In this document: one piece after another, positions 6,893 through 7,377 of the stretch
Layout of the letters: every line of letters starts with the position of its first letter
Numbering within the stretch: the stretch's first letter is position 1
Notes under the pieces: model-generated
The model's database searches: none
Told to the model about the DNA's origin: nothing
What the model saw: only the letters and a program-made list of their open reading frames with translations
Assembly: GCA_018667205.1 (NCBI GenBank)
Contig: JABIVN010000304.1
Coordinates: forward strand, 1-7,377
From: Gammaproteobacteria bacterium
GTDB lineage: Bacteria > Pseudomonadota > Gammaproteobacteria > Pseudomonadales > Azotimanducaceae
Direction of reading: 5' to 3'
DNA: 7,377 bases
Position numbers and translations under genes: made by a program

Positions 6893-7377
6893 CTAGTGGA
6901 TTTCAGCCTGCCCTTTCCAAGCTTCCCGTAACTTTTCCATATTGAAGCCTGGTTTTTGCGAAGCTTCAATGACAATGTGCTCGCGGGCCATTATCTTTGC
7001 GGCTTCTTCAACGATGGCTTCGGCATCTCCCGCAGGAACAACAACGGCGCCATGCATATCAGCATGAACCAGGTTTGCATGACTGACTTCCATTCCATGG
7101 ACATTAACGTCACCCCCCCAATCAACAACGTTCACAAAAGCATGTGATGGATTGATCATGCCTGCGAGCATCTGAAACTTTTCCTGACTATCGGGAATAT
7201 CCCGTACGCTGCCATTCGTAACAACACCAAGACAGCCCAGCCCAAAATGAATATTGGTATTCACCTCACCCCAGTAGGCGCCATACCCTGGGGTGTCATC
7301 GACATCCTGGACAATCGCGATACTGGGCATCGGCCCACCTTCAGCAATGTATTGATAATATCCATCAGCATCCATCC
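6893..7377 (-). CDS. RraA family protein (HMG/CHA aldolase-like), partial; N-terminus beyond right edge
   Basis: About 161 C-terminal residues of an RraA-fold protein. The hallmark is GCLGVVTNGSVRD, where the Arg-Asp pair corresponds to the substrate- and Mg-binding residues of class II 4-hydroxy-4-methyl-2-oxoglutarate aldolases. AYWGEVNTNIHFGLG precedes it and LVHADMHGAVVVP follows, the usual closing strand. Such proteins split oxo-acids to pyruvate or decarboxylate oxaloacetate, but many members have unknown substrates; the E. coli RNase E regulator RraA is a homologue lacking this enzyme activity. The methionine at 7375 is internal: the family needs another ~60-80 residues before it, so the gene continues outside. 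It ends two bases from the hydrolase stop in a convergent arrangement, with no room for a terminator between the genes. Confidence 0.88.
   Translation of the reverse strand, partial: MDADGYYQYIAEGGPMPSIAIVQDVDDTPGYGAYWGEVNTNIHFGLGCLGVVTNGSVRDIPDSQEKFQMLAGMINPSHAFVNVVDWGGDVNVHGMEVSHANLVHADMHGAVVVPAGDAEAIVEEAAKIMAREHIVIEASQKPGFNMEKLREAWKGQAEIH

Noticed and set aside
1..7377. tRNA genes (including selC), rRNA, CRISPR arrays and insertion sequences
   Set aside because: Nothing resembling cloverleaf conserved loops, repeat-spacer patterns, or transposase genes was seen on either strand.

Overview
The window looks like chromosomal DNA from a Gram-negative, probably marine gammaproteobacterium. The support is two lipoprotein signal peptides followed by non-Asp +2 residues (an outer-membrane pattern), a pitrilysin-type M16 protease, and a set of acyl-CoA and RraA-type enzymes common in heterotrophic marine Proteobacteria. 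Base composition is balanced and no mobile element is visible. The taxonomic call is an inference; there is no rRNA or marker gene here.

Layout from left to right. (1) 1-596, minus: the N-terminal part of an AMP-forming acyl-CoA ligase, cut by the left edge. Its frame stays open upstream to an ATG at 803, an unexplained extension of 69 codons. (2) 597-1073: a mostly non-annotated divergent region with a short doubtful minus-strand ORF (837-1019), a possible frameshifted tail that overlaps the ATG at 803, and a good plus-strand promoter at 1011-1040. (3) 1074-1877, plus: a TesB-like double-hotdog acyl-CoA thioesterase starting at GTG. (4) 1880-4654, minus: a 924-residue M16 (pitrilysin/insulinase) zinc protease with a lipoprotein signal, convergent with the thioesterase. 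(5) 4655-4840: a divergent control region with a short inverted repeat. (6) 4841-5182, plus: a small thioredoxin-fold ArsC-like SELENOPROTEIN whose active site is read through an in-frame TGA (U14-T-T-C17), with a SECIS-like stem-loop immediately downstream. (7) 5151-6890, plus: a lipase-like alpha/beta-hydrolase lipoprotein overlapping the selenoprotein gene. (8) 6893-7377, minus: the C-terminal part of an RraA-family protein, cut by the right edge and convergent with the hydrolase.

The ligase and thioesterase lie back to back and act in opposite directions on acyl-CoA, suggesting a fatty-acid, sterol or aromatic side-chain catabolic neighbourhood. The selenoprotein and hydrolase probably form a two-gene transcript. 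The most notable item is the selenoprotein: a standard stop-codon reading keeps only a 90-residue remnant from a TTG at 4910 and loses the redox centre. The organism must encode SelA, SelB, SelC and SelD elsewhere if this is right; none is in the window.
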